From Heliocidaris erythrogramma (taxonomy: Eukaryota; Echinodermata; Echinoidea; Camarodonta; Echinometridae): a stretch of 64,000 nt of DNA. The notes beneath the pieces are model-generated. The model saw only the letters and a list, made by a program, of their open reading frames with translations, had not been told where the DNA came from and did not search any database. This document shows, in pieces, positions 50,093 through 63,718 of the stretch (its first letter is position 1; each line of letters begins with the position of its first letter). The DNA lies in the NCBI GenBank assembly GCA_025617745.1, contig CM046868.1, forward strand, positions 15,814,615 to 15,878,614. Reading direction: 5' to 3'. The position numbers were made by a program, and so were the translations under genes.

Positions 50093-52041
50093 GGTGCGGA
50101 TGTGACAAAACCAGATGTGAACGGACATTTCAAACATTCACCAATAATACACAGATATGAGCCCATCATTAGTTATTAAACATTCTGCAAATTCAATTTT
50201 AAATCACAATGGGAATTTATTACTTAAATAGATTGTATTTTTCACAGTATGTGGTAACTGGCATGGCGGATGTGACATTATGCATGTGAACGGAACATTA
50301 TCTTCCTTGTTTTCTTCAAAGTTTTACGTTGCAATCACAATAATAATGTCTAGCAATACTCCCAAGAATACCAATATTTGCAGAAGACAAGTCACTGCTC
50401 ACAAGGTTATGCATTCTGTAAAGTTATGAAGTTACTTGTGGTGGATGTGACAAAATCAGATGTGAACAGACACTTTCCACCTTTATCAATTAATACTTAA
50501 TGATAATGCAAATAACTGAGACAGTGATATTAATCAAGCATAGCTGAGTTTAATATATACTGAGAATTCACAGCAATAATCTGTTGGTACGCAGAGTAAC
50601 TTTTTGTCGGAGTAAAATGAATTCAAATATGGTGGATGTGACATTATAATAGTGAACAGACTTAGCGGTTATAGGTTGATTTAATTTACTGAGAAGTAGA
50701 TTTAAACCAGTACTTATATTTAGCAAAATCACTAAGAATACTCATATTTCTAGAATACAAGTCACTGCTCACAAGATTTTCTATTTTAAAAAGTAGACTG
50801 CCTGAAAAACTCCTTGTGGCGGATGTGACAAAATCAAATGTGAACGGACATTTTATACCTTAATTCAATTACTACTTGATACAAACCTTTAGACAAGAAT
50901 ATTGATCAAGCAGCGGTGTTACATATGTACTGGGAATTCAACAAATGGCATTTCTGTTGGTAGCAGTGTTAATTTCTCATAGTAAACGACTGACATCAAA
51001 CATGGTGGATGTGACATTACAATACAGTGCATCCCCCGAAAAAAGTTAACAGATGGAAATAGTCTCCCTAAATAATTATTTTTGAATATTTTCAATAAAT
51101 TTTAATTCTTGTAGATAGATTAGGGTCCCTCCTATACAATAACACCAAAAAATCTGACTAGTTATTACGCTTGAATGATTTAAAACCACTTTTGTGAAAG
51201 GGTGCAAAATTCAGACTTGACAAGAATTGGTGTTTGTTCAGACTGGTATAAAAAAAGTTGAAAACTGTTTGAAATTGACAGTCGGAAAATAGTCTCCCCA
51301 ATGAAATATTTCAAAATATTTTCAGTAAAATTTCAACATGTGGTTTGCTTAGAATTTCTTCTACCAAATGACACTAAAATGTCTCACAATATTTTATGCA
51401 TAAGTAAGCAAAAGTCACTTCTGTGAATTGGTGCAAATTCCAATCTTGACAAAATGTCTATTGTTGTTCTAGCTGGTATGAGCCAAGTTGAGAGTCATGA
51501 AATACATTGTAACATCAAGATTTTATATTTTTGTCATTGAAAGACTATTTGTGAAAGAACAGACTTTGTTCAATGCATTTCCTGATATATCCCATCAATA
51601 CTTTATGGTTAAGTGAGCGAGTCAGATGAAATTAAAAAACTCACCAAAAGTAACATTTTGAAACACTCGGCAAAATAGTAAATTGCTCACTCAAGCATAA
51701 CATGTTGATGGATGTTGATGGATAGCCTGTTATTTCATAAATTGTCTTTTATTGATCCGAATATGGAAATTTTAAGCCTTTAAATGTACATAGTCTCAGC
51801 TCAGCTGATACCAGCCAGATCCAATATCAATACTTGTCAAGACTGGATTTTGCACCCTTTCACAAAATTGGCTTTTGCTCTCTCAGACGTAAAGTATTGT
51901 GGGATATTTTGGTGTCATTTGATAGAAGAGACCTTAGGCTATCCACAGGTATGAAAATTTCTTAAACATATTTTGAAACATTTATTGTGGGAGAATTTTC
52001 CAACTGTTAACTTTTTTCTTGGACACACTGTAGTGAACAGA
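50093..52041 (+). repeat. Six ~180-bp units with conserved bipartite box
   Basis: Boxes begin at 50,093, 50,265, 50,440, 50,631, 50,817 and 51,004. Each is GG(T/C)GGATGTGACA(A/T)..., then 6-11 bases, then GTGAAC(G/A)GAC. Sequence between boxes matches best two units away (for example AAGTCACTGCTCACAAG after boxes 2 and 4), so the array has a ~375-bp higher-order period. Box 6 is split by the MITE at 51,025-52,030 and completes at 52,033. Further boxes at 54,141, 54,314 and a rearranged one at 54,507-54,532. Confidence 0.85.
51025..52030. mobile_element. Tc1/mariner-type MITE nested in the 5.3-kb element
   Basis: Ends CAGTGCATCCCCCGAAAAAA and, inverted, CAGTGTGTCCAAGAAAAAAG with TA on each side (51,023-51,024; 52,031-52,032). 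Inverted homology extends about 150-200 bp inward. 1,006 bp, no transposase. Confidence 0.9.
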
Positions 52042-52102
52042 CTCGCTAGTTCAGTGTTTCTTTTACTCATACATGTAATTAATTATAAACCAGTAGTAAT
52101 AT

Positions 52103-52414
52103 TTTTAATTTGTAAACAAATCTTTCGGCATATTACTCCCAGTGTTAAAGATCGTATGCTCGATCTGTAATGAAAAACACAAGTCAGAAAAAATTGGAAC
52201 CAGCGGGATTCGAACCTGTCATCTACTGCTTGCCGGGCAGCGACTTAACCACCAGGCTATTCTGGTTCACGGCCAAGTCACGACGAACTAGAATCAAATA
52301 CCCAAGATCCTCTTCTTTCTGACTCATTAATATTCAAACGGTCCGCCGTGGAACAATGGTTAGTATTTGTTTACAAATTAAAAATTCCTCCCCAGTCAAG
52401 CTTCTTCGTTTACT
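52103..52414 (-). mobile_element. Monomeric tRNA-containing element, core inverted
   Basis: Flanked by the 15-bp direct repeat AACCAGTAGTAATAT (52,088-52,102 and 52,415-52,429). Same outer termini as the dimer at 265-937, but the internal tRNA-bearing segment runs in the opposite direction (tRNA-like sequence on the minus strand, about 52,194-52,268). Confidence 0.8.
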
Positions 52415-52429
52415 AACCAGTAGTAATAT

Positions 52430-54120
52430 GTTCAGCAAAATCCTTCAGAATACTCATAATTCCCAGATCACACGTCACTGCCCATAAGTTCTGAATTCTT
52501 CAAATTTTAGTATGAATTACTGAAATCCTTCTGGCAGGTGTTTAAAAATGACATGTGAATACAAATGTCAACTTTCAACAATCGCAAAGTTAAACAATTC
52601 AAACATTTAATATTTTATCAAGAAGCAAATTAATTTATAGTAATAGCACATATTCATGTACTATCCAATTTGTGGATGAAATGTGAATAACAGAACACTA
52701 ATTTGTTTTTCCAGATGCTTTACACAAACTGGTATGTGGTAAAAGTACCATAAAGTATAACAGTACTTGTACATGTATGTACATACATGTACATGTCGCA
52801 AAAGCTAGAAATACCTGAATGCTTTAATAAGTGTATTGCCCAATACGATTCTAATAGATATTTCCAATGTTAATCATACAAATGCTGCTTACTAGAAATT
52901 GCACTTACATGTACAACCATGCAGCTATATGCATTCTGAATGTACTGCACTGGTACAGTATACATGTACATGTAGGTACAAAAAGCTCTTACATGAAACC
53001 TTTCACTCACCCATCACTTTCCTGGATTCTACTCATGATATAGTCAGAGGTAAAGGCAGAATGTTTCATTTATTTGCTCCATAATTTTCTAAGTCACACA
53101 GTGATAATGTTCATTGCAGTTTGTTTAAATGTATTCCTGTTATCTGGTTTGCTTATTTTCTTTCATTGATAGTGATTAAAAGTACTTATGAATATTTATT
53201 TCCAAAAGACAATTCTGCTTTCCACCGTGACGTCACTTTCTTAACTACGACCCTAGTAACGCCTCAGTGGGTGGAAACAAGGCTCGTTTGAGCGTCTCAA
53301 TTAGTTGACTTCGTCTTCGGTCCCACACATAGAATTTGCATGCAATAAATCCATTGCATTTTATTTGTATGCACATAGAAGGACTCTCGCACAATGAACA
53401 TCATCGGAAATTCACTCATGGCAGGATAACCTCATACTGGTCGGAGTGGTTGACGTATTCAGGGAATTAAAAAATATATAAAAAAAAGCTTTCACAAAAC
53501 TTAGTAAGTGGGACTGTAGAAAGTCCCATACCGTGATGATATGGAGTAGTGAACAGCTGCATGAGCGAGTTATTGTTTTTGGTTCCCATAGCACATTTTC
53601 TATCTTTGAAATCTATATTGCTCTATTGGAAAATATATGTACATATTATATTTATATATAAGACTGAAGCTAAATATCAGCAGGATATGTATCTATTATG
53701 AAATGATCCGAACAAATGAGCCGAACGTATTACATCGGTTCCCAGCGTTTGTTGTCTGGATTTTTCTTGCAGATTTTGATCGCGTTTACCCATTTTCCCC
53801 ATCTTCGCGCTATTTAACGTGATAAGGAAAAATACAAAATGAAAGAATATCCCTGCACCATATTGTGGTTGTGACAACCTATGGCACAGCAAATTTTCGG
53901 CATTTTGATGAAGAAAAGAAAAAAACATTTTTAGAGAGTCAAAGTGTGTGAAAGTCAAATGTGTTGCTACGCATTGCCAAGCTATTGTTTTCACCCAGCG
54001 GCTGCAATGACGACGAAAGATCCCTTTTTGTATTCTAACTGCCAGCTCTATATAGAATCTGAAATTTCCTGTGATTTAAAGTCGATCACATTTGCAAGTA
54101 CTGAGATATATATCCTGATG
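52430..54120. other. Internal, non-repetitive part of the 5.3-kb element
   Basis: About 1.6 kb without boxes and with no recognised gene on either strand, including a GACGTCAC (CRE-like) string near 53,230. Could be captured host DNA or a further old insertion. Confidence 0.4.
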
Positions 54121-55057
54121 TGATTCTGGAAAAATAGACTGGTGGATGTGACTGGTGTGAACGGACACCATGTATTGTGACATAAAAGAAAAACTTGAGT
54201 TTGAAATGCCTAATTGTCTTCATTGGATATGTAGCTCACCTTTTCTCCTAAATCTATGTAAAAAAATCTGAAGTCACCTAAACCATAAAAAAGTAATAGC
54301 ATTCCAAAATTTTGGTGGATGTGACAAAATTGTGAACGGACATTTAATTTCGTTTTTCAAATTATCGACATAGTATTAGATTAAAGTGAGGTACAGCCAA
54401 ACTTTCTACAGTTATTCGACCAAACCAAAAATGTACTCAGACAACATTTTTATGAAACATCCCTTAAATATCTAATGTGCATGACCCTTATAAGTAGATG
54501 CTTAAATGTGAACGGACACTGTCACATCCACCAAGGGAATTTTGGAGTGAAAAAAATGTATAAAAAAGGAATCAAAATGTTTTAACACTAATATGATTTA
54601 TTACAACCACTCATCAACCAAACATATATTGGTTCAGTTAGGTGAGAGCTGAGTGTGTTTAGGAGTGGCACAGTTTTCAAAAAAGGTATGTTTGCCAGGT
54701 TGACATCAGGTAGGTCCAATTTGGGCACATCTTACCCTACTGTGCACAAATGCTTGGGAGTTAGATTTTTGTTATGCTATGGGAGGTAGACCCCATAGGG
54801 GCCTAATATATGCATATCAAATCATTTCATTAATCCGCTCATATTCTGTGTAGGAGACCCAAACCTACAAAAAATGAAAAGTGGCGCCTAACCGTGAAAC
54901 GGGCCATATTACTAATGAAAACCATCAACTGGCATGATTGTTTGAACAACAAAAAATCTTGTATTATGTGAAATAGTAAACTAAACATTCTTCGACAATG
55001 AGAATACTAAGTAAAGATTACTTTCATTTCCGGTTATATCCTGTAATTTAGCCTGTC

Positions 55058-56313
55058 TTTTAGACCCCTAATTAGTACTTTCTGTTTCCTTGTGATTCCG
55101 TTATTATTCTAGGACACACTTGATTTGAATATACATGTATATGATTTGCTGGTCAGCCCATTCCTACAAATATCAATGTGCCAAGTTTTTTAGAAACATT
55201 TTTTTTTTCAACGAATGTAAATTATATATTGCTTCTTACCTTTCTATCAAGGGAGTTTGCATTGATTCTGTAGCAGACAAATGGCCTGCAATGGCCTACA
55301 CACTAACTTCCCACTTGACTGCACACTCCACTTGACTGCACACTTCACTTGACTGCTTAATTTTAAAGGCCAATTTCCCCCACATATTACTTATTACTTA
55401 TTAACACCTTTTAGACCCCTAATTAGTACTTTCTGTTTCCTTGTGATTCCGTTATTATTCTAGGACAAACTTGATTTGAATATATACATGTATACGATTT
55501 GCTGGTCAGCCCATTCCTACAAATATCAATGTGCCAGACATAATGCTTCTTACAGCAATATTCATATCATATAAATGATACTTACGTGATAACTGAATGG
55601 TACTTTCATCATAGAAATATTGCCAGCTGCATAAACAGGGGCGGATCCAGGATTTTATAAAGGGGGGCCACAAAAATTTTCTGACGAGCCAAAAAAAAAT
55701 TGTTATCAGATTTTTTTTGTCCAGTTTTCCTCCAGAATTCTCTGACAAGCAAAAAAAAAGGTTATCACGGTCCACCTTTCCTTTTTTGCTTCAAAAGGGG
55801 GGGCCGCGACCGATTTCCCCCCACCCCCCCCCCCCCCCGGATCCGCCCATGTGTAAGATGACATTATAAAATTGAAATTCAAGTAGAAACAAATTTGTTG
55901 CCTTCATATGTGACATGTTTTCACAAAACAGGGACAAAGTCTCAGGTGGCTATATCAGCTAAAATGGTTTGGGGTGATGGAAATTTGAATTTCATTTTTT
56001 TGTTCAGAATCTTTGAAACCCTATCTCTCCCTTTCATTACTTTAGACTTGATGGAAATAAATCAATTTGAAATACCTGAAATCTTCCAAGTTTTTAGAAA
56101 CATTTTTTTTTCAATGAATGTAAATTATATCTTGCTTCTTACCTTTCTATCAAGGGAGTTTGCATTGATTCTGTAGCAGACAAATGGCCTGCAATGGCCT
56201 ACACACTAAATTCCCACTTGACTGCACACTCCACTTGACTGCACACTTCACTTGACTGCTTAATTTTAAAGGCAAATTTCCCCCACATATTACTTATTAC
56301 TTATTAACATCTT
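55058..56313 (+). repeat. 350-bp tandem duplication split by a 549-bp insertion
   Basis: Block A (55,058-55,183) and B (55,184-55,408) are repeated as A' (55,409-55,536) and B' (56,086-56,313). Between A' and B', 55,537-56,085 is extra and includes the GC-rich CAGGGGCGG inverted-repeat element. B contains its own short repeats of CACTTGACTGCACACT. Confidence 0.9.
55636..55851. mobile_element. Small inverted-repeat element (CAGGGGCGGATCC type)
   Basis: Ends CAGGGGCGGATCCAGG and, inverted, CATGGGCGGATCCGG, with G and C homopolymers inside. Related to 35,332-35,499. Confidence 0.65.
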
Positions 56314-57073
56314 ACTTTAATTTCCATTTTAAGCGTAGATTCTGAACTACCTGTTTAAGCAATACTATATCAGTGTAAAGTTAAGAAATAGCAGATCATG
56401 GATATAGGTGAAAATTTGTCTAGGTATTGTTGTGACACATCACATAATCCAAACTGTCCCATCTGTAGTGTTGGAGACTTTTTGGTCAATACATAATATT
56501 CGTGTACAGCGATAACTATTTATAATGCTACTTAAAGCTCATGTGTAGTTTTGGTAGCAGAAAGAAACTGGAAACAAACACATTAAATATAGTCTCATAT
56601 CCTTGTCGAAAAAGATATATGTATGATATATGGTATTCCATTTGTGATTTCCAGTGAATTTTAGTGTAAATATCTGTGAGGAACGCTAGATAATGGCTCT
56701 ACACTGCCCTAAACTAGGACCCTTCCACCCCACGGCTGCCCGCTCAACATGCTCTGTGCTTCGCACAGAGATAGCGTGTGAATAGCATACACAGTCCGCC
56801 ATAGGTTAATACATGTGTGTACACTTTGCTGTTGTAGGAGTTTTATCTCTGTCCCGGTATCTAAATTACTTTTACCTCTCACTCTTTTGATCTTTGACAT
56901 GAGGAGGAAAAAACTTCACAACAGCTTACTTATGCTAGTATAGTGCTATTTATCATCTAAAATAAAAAAAATCTGAAAAAAGATTTTGAGGACTTAAAAA
57001 AACTGCACATTTCCTTTACGTATTTTGCTAAAAGTTTGACAAATTAAGCTCTAAATCAAGCACAAAACACTTT

Positions 57074-58150
57074 TTATCTGGTGTGTGTAGAGTTAATTAC
57101 AGCCACCTTTCTGTGATGAAGAACATTCTTAAGCCATTCCGACGGGTAAGGGACATCCTGGAACCTGCAGTAGAACATGCATTTGAAAACTGCTTTAAAG
57201 CTGGGATGCTTGACTGCATATATTACAGGGTTTAAACAAACAGAGAGAGTCAGAAGCAAATAAAGGTAAGTTGTGTGTATTTTGCGTTCGTATGAGTAGA
57301 GATTGCAGGAATAAGGCAGGAGACAGACAAAGAAGGCTACCACAACAATTGCAAGATTTTTGGTTATGTCAATCTGCATCTTGCTTGGGCTAGCTGGTGA
57401 TGTCTCTGCGTTGTTGGTATTGTCAGTAGATACCTTGGTTCTGTTCCTTCTTGCGCTCACATGCCTCCAGACATAGACGATTATGGAGACGTAGCAGAAG
57501 ATTATTATGGTGGTGCAGCAGATGGCAGCGACTGAAGTTATGATTTGAAACAACCACAACATCGGATGCTCCAAGTCCCAGCTACAGATCCTGGAGCCAG
57601 GATCATACCTTATACCACCTGTTGTAGGAATAAGCTGTGGTATTACCAACACCAGGAATGGAAGAAGCCACAGCAGTGCTACCATTACAGCAACACTAAA
57701 GTGTGTATAGATCTTCTGCTGCATGCTCTTAATTTTGGTGATGATGATGTAACGGTTGACTGCAATTGCTGTCAGAGTCAGGATGCTGGTTGGTACTGTC
57801 AAGATCAACAACGCTCCAAATATTTTGCATAATCCACTACCAAAAGGCCATCCGGTCTCAGAGAGTACTGAAATACCTTGGAATGGTAGGGCAAGTGATG
57901 TAGTAAAGTCAGAGATAGCGAGGCTCACAACAAACACATGGGTTGTGTCCTGCAGACTTTTGGAGAGGGAGACGGCCACAAACACCATCAAGTTTCCAAA
58001 GAAGCCAAGCATTCCTATGATAATCAGTAAAGAGCCAACTATTACAGCTTGGCTCCAACTAGTGTACCTGGAAGGTATGCCATCAGGTGGTTCTACAGTT
58101 TCAGTACTGTTCCAAGTATTCAACTCCAGGTTTACAGTTGAGGTGTCCAT
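57074..58150 (-). CDS. Class A (rhodopsin-family) GPCR, melatonin-receptor-like
   Basis: Single-exon frame of 358 aa from Met at 58,150. Seven hydrophobic segments and class A landmarks are present: N-glycosylation site NST (residue 14), GN in TM1 (52-53), SLAISD in TM2 (76-81), Cys108 and Cys189 for the extracellular disulphide, NRY in place of DRY (132-134), FFVCLLPY in TM6 (CLLP instead of CWxP), NPVIY in TM7 (307-311), cysteines in the C-tail for palmitoylation. NRY and the ECL2 YDP...C pattern recall melatonin receptors, but ligand is unknown. A 17-codon N-terminal extension to an ATG at 58,201 is possible. However, a strong splice acceptor on the minus strand (TGTATATTACAG, AG at 58,178-58,177) suggests the exon starts at 58,176 and an upstream exon exists. 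Lies antisense in DPCD intron 3. Looks intact. Confidence 0.88.
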   Translation of the reverse strand: MDTSTVNLELNTWNSTETVEPPDGIPSRYTSWSQAVIVGSLLIIIGMLGFFGNLMVFVAVSLSKSLQDTTHVFVVSLAISDFTTSLALPFQGISVLSETGWPFGSGLCKIFGALLILTVPTSILTLTAIAVNRYIIITKIKSMQQKIYTHFSVAVMVALLWLLPFLVLVIPQLIPTTGGIRYDPGSRICSWDLEHPMLWLFQIITSVAAICCTTIIIFCYVSIIVYVWRHVSARRNRTKVSTDNTNNAETSPASPSKMQIDITKNLAIVVVAFFVCLLPYSCNLYSYERKIHTTYLYLLLTLSVCLNPVIYAVKHPSFKAVFKCMFYCRFQDVPYPSEWLKNVLHHRKVAVINSTHTR

Positions 58151-58326
58151 CGATCTTGAGTCTGATGCTGATCTCACTGTAATATACAACCAAAAACACA
58201 TTTCATATCACTCAAAACATACCATTTGTAACTTATGGCAGACAATTTGTAAGCTAAGAGAAGTTATCCAATAAAGGCTGATCTAGTAGACTAGTACAGT
58301 TGCTTTATGGGTATTTTAACATTCAT

Positions 58327-59656
58327 ATATGTGACCCGGCACCACAAAACCACCAAAAAGTCGCAAAAATTGATTTTTCTGATTTCATCATATTTGGAAA
58401 GAACAGAGTCTCAGCTTTAAAATGATATATAAATTGTCAAAATTGAAGGTTCCTAACCCTTTTAATTTAGCGAATAAATGGAGCTAGTAAGAGAGTTTGC
58501 TGGTATTAGTTACGGAGGAAACAAGCTCTAAAGTTTGGGCCTATTCAAGCGTGCGGAGCAAGAAAACATAAGAGAAAATCAATAGAGAGTGAATCAAAAG
58601 GCCATAGTAACCACTATGAAGGGGTTGTCAGATTTAGTTGAAATTTAGCAGGAGTGTTAAACATAGTCTATTCATTGTATTACCAAGAGTTTAATTTGGG
58701 GGCTTAAGTCATTCAAATATTATCACGAAACTCATGAGAGAGTTCCAATGGAGAGATTAAGCGCACCTGGGTGGCCTGGCACCTGCATTAGACAATGCCT
58801 ATTCACCCCTATTCACCCCATTGGGGTGTCTTTCTTTGTTCCCCGTTATATAATACCGATTTGTCACTTTCTTTTATCACAGTGAACTTGCAATTTAGCC
58901 TATAATGAACTTGAATAGGGCCTGCTCTTTTCTTGCTCACATGAAAATCACCTATGGAATTTACTTTGTACTGTAGACCTACTTACAACTCTTTTCGAGC
59001 TCAAATGAATAAACTTGTAATTTGTTTTATAGCAGACACGCATACTATTTTTTTGCTCACAGGAATAATCTTGTAATTTTTAAATACAAAACTTATATAC
59101 TCTTTTCTCTCTCACAAGAATTAGCAATTGTTTTATGGAGAAATCACATACTCTTTTAAACTTTAAAGCTCAAAAGAATCACACTTGCAATTTATTTGCA
59201 CTGTACTCACTCTTTTCTTGCTCACATGAAAAAAACAATATAATTTGCTTTCGCGACTATTAATAGACTTTTATATCATTATTATGAGATTGCTGAGAGT
59301 TTCTTCTTTCTGTTAGTATAAAAATCCTTAGGGAAGAAGCAATTTAAGACCCGTGATATTGTAATGATTTTACGAGGGTGAGCGGTACCGATGAAAAAAA
59401 AATCACACGGAAAGGGGGAAGAATTTGTAAGAAACCGAAGCTGTGCGAAAAAAACTCTTCTAGAAAAACTGTTAAAAACACATCTTCTACTGTGTTTTAA
59501 GCTTCCAGATTTTGATACAAGGTACAGAAAAGATCGATCTTTCAGAAAAACCAAAAATCCCGAAATTGATTTTTTCAACCCAAATTTCCATTTCGGCTGT
59601 TTGTACAAAATCACTGCTTGCGACTTTTTGGTGGTTTTGTGGTGCCGGGTCACATA
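58327..59656. mobile_element. 1.33-kb MITE with 40-bp perfect inverted repeats
   Basis: Both ends read ATATGTGACCCGGCACCACA and continue identically for 40 bp. No transposase. The body matches 40,052-41,545 minus its two nested insertions, giving an empty-site reference. Starts about 150 bp upstream of the GPCR exon. Confidence 0.9.
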
Positions 59657-60970
<1,314 letters not shown>

Positions 60971-61919
60971 TAAATCCAATATTCTTTAAGGGTACCATCA
61001 CCTGTAAAACTGATTTGTGTATATCTAGAATTTATGAAATCAACCTTAAAATAAAAACCTTACCTTGCATTCTATGGCTTAACAGTCAAGGAACCTGAAG
61101 AAAATAAAGGATAGAAAGGGCAGAACCCAAGTCATACCCAAGTCAGACTTTTGTTCCATGCAGGCCCTATTTTTTTATAGCATTTCACTCACAAGTCACT
61201 TTTATGTTTATAGAGTGTATATAAACTTGCAATATGTCGTCATAGAAGTATATTTGAAGCTCGTATAATAGCGCCGCATGGAACCCCTATAAACATACGG
61301 AGCAAAATATATTTTGGTGATTGGTAATGTACCCTTGTTAAAAAAATTGATAATCACTGGTGAAGAAAAGGTAGTCTGTACTCACAATTGTGTATTTTGA
61401 TACCATGTACAGTATCAAACAATGGTTCAACACCCGGATGATTAGGCAAATAGGGACAAAAAAAATTGTTTTTACAAATTTTTGCCCCATGAATGCTGAA
61501 TACCGTTTGGTTTCTTTTATTCATGATGATTAAAAAATGAAAAGGGAAACAAAAGCATGTTTTAAAAATTCCAGTTGTCTTGTTTTACCCTGGTATCCCT
61601 ATTGACTTGTTTTAAGGTACATAAAATGCACAATATCATGACCCCCAAATCAGACTACAGTGTTATAAGCACAAAGTGAAATAGTCATTTGGAAATTTAA
61701 ATTTACATCTGCCTTCTCTAGGTCTGTTTACCAAATAGATAATAGGCAAACTTTTCTTTGCGCTGAACATGTTTGCTTTAAGTTTTTCCAATATGTTTTT
61801 CTAAATATTTTAGAATAGCTTCACGCCGTTTTAAGTCACACAAGAATACTTTGAAAGATGTTGAGTATTTACACTTTCAAAAATGTAAGAATTTTTTTTT
61901 GATCACTAAGTTACTTTAA

Positions 61920-63538
61920 AGGTTTACTAAATTAGAGAGAAAATGGGTGCTCTTTCCATGTAGTTTTGCCTTCTAATCACGAATCTGCCAATCGATTGTC
62001 CAAATTATGTCTCGTTTTGGCGAAAAGGGGGGAAAAGTAGAGGTTTTGGGACCGTTCCTTAAAACTCGTGAGCTGATTGGCTAACCCCCAAGTGACGTAT
62101 GAAAAGTAAGAGGCACAAGATCTGCAGGCTGCAGCATATAATACTGTACACAGAATGCGGTATTTGACCCCTCTGTTCAATGGACAATTTATGAAAAAAG
62201 GAAATTAATCAATATAATCTTAGGAGTGAATAATCATTAGCAATATATTTTCTACAAGATCAGAAAACGCTTTTGCCCAAATATACAGCTCTTGTTTTGT
62301 TTTTAGCTTTTCTTTTGCACAATGTTTTATGCGTCTGTATATAATTATGTACAATGTCCTACACATCTTTAATACGGCAGTGACTATGTTCCCCTCGTAC
62401 ATAGCGACTGGTGAACGCTTTTGTTTTGTTTATTTCACACGGCTTTTTTTTTTTTACTTCGCTTTACATAGTACGTTAGTACTGACCTAGATTTTGGCTG
62501 AATTCGAGTAACTTATATAGAGAGAGGAAAAGTGCCCGCGATTCCGAGTTGGAGGACTTTTCTGAGCCATGCAGATACAAAGTCTGATTTATCAAATGAT
62601 TTATCAGACACCGAAGGCAAAGAAGCTCGAGTGGCAAGGGGAAATTCGACCATATTATATGTTTGAACCCCTCGCAGAATACGGTGAAGGGCCGTGGGTG
62701 AAGTAACTCCAGGGAGCTCCAACGCGTTGGAGCTCCCTGGAGTTACGGGTGAAGTAGACCGAAAATTCTGTCTCTCGTTCGTTAGGTCGTCTTAGCTAAC
62801 GAACAAGAGACAGAATTTTCGGTCTACGGGTGAAGCTGCTGCAGCTGCTGTCGTTGAAAAACAGATTGGAAGACTTGACTCCAAGTCTGATCGTTGGAAT
62901 AGCTGAATCTTTTAGCTAGCTTATCCTTCTCTTCATGTCAAATTCTGAATACAGGCCAGGATCCTCAAATCATCTTCAGCAAAGTGATCGCTGCAGATTG
63001 CACTCACTCACTTGGCCGGCCCTTGCCACTCTGCCCGTGTGAGCTTTACCTTTGCGACCCACAATTTCCGTAGATTTTCATCTATAGGAAAATGATGTAG
63101 GCTTACACCATCTTTAGGGGTCTTGCTACAGCCCGCAACTATACACCGATTAGGCATTATTGATGAAACTGTGTCCCAAAATCAAAGTTATTGTGAGGAA
63201 TTAAACACACGAAAATACGCAATGCAAATGGTCGATGCGGTGAATATCATGCTCGGCACCGGGCTGGGCCTGCCGGGGGCCTCCGGGCGCCCAGGGTATA
63301 GGTTAGTGGAATATTTTCCCTTACTTTTCATGCGTCACAGATCACGTGATCACGATGTCGCTTCAATGAGTTTTTTTAGGGGCGGGGCTTATGACTGTGT
63401 AAATCAGCAAAAATGTACTTTTCAAATGATTATAAAATATGACTGAATGCATAAAAAATTGTGTGATGGATATTTTTTGGCTCCTGATGACACCTTCCTA
63501 TGAAAAATGGTCAATTATTTTTTTATTTTAGTGACCCT
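61920..63538 (+). mobile_element. 1.62-kb TTAA element (Kolobok-like), copy 2
   Basis: TTAA at 61,916-61,919 and 63,539-63,542; ends AGGTTTACTAAATTAG and, inverted, AGGGTCACTAAAATA. Closely related to 37,809-39,441 over its full length, with hairpins at 62,703-62,746 and 62,754-62,827. It fills most of DPCD intron 4. Confidence 0.88.
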
Positions 63539-63718
63539 TTAATTTATGCAAGTAATGCATAGATTTCAAGTTAGGTTTATGGTTAGGGTTAGGTATAGGG
63601 TTTGGTGCAGGGTTGAAGGATTCATTTAGTGTAGGATATTGACTGGGTAACAATAGTTGACAAAGCATGTGTCATATAACCAATGAATGACAATTGTCTC
63701 TTCTATTTTGACTGTTAG

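Larger units (their letters stand above)
49567..54907. mobile_element. 5.34-kb TIR element with periodic bipartite boxes
   Basis: The two ends are inverted repeats of about 32 bp with one mismatch (ATGGCCCGTTTCACAGTTAG at the left; ATGGCCCGTTTCACGGTTAG on the complement at the right). Inside, a GGTGGATGTGAC...GTGAACGGACA box recurs about every 180 bp near both ends. Nested insertions lie at 51,025-52,030 and 52,103-52,414. No transposase frame. If the terminal AT is a duplication, ISL2EU/PHIS-type DNA transposons are a possible source; this is speculative. Located in DPCD intron 3. Confidence 0.8.

Noticed and set aside
50093..51020. Bipartite boxes as a CRISPR or integron-like array
   Set aside because: Sequence between boxes is itself repeated every two units, so these are tandem duplications, not acquired spacers or cassettes.
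53677..53994. 105-aa minus-strand frame inside the 5.3-kb element, considered as a transposase remnant
   Set aside because: No catalytic or zinc-binding pattern recognisable.
63123..63446. 107-aa open frame in the second TTAA element
   Set aside because: No transposase motif; the corresponding frame in the first copy is not maintained, so it is not evidently under coding selection.
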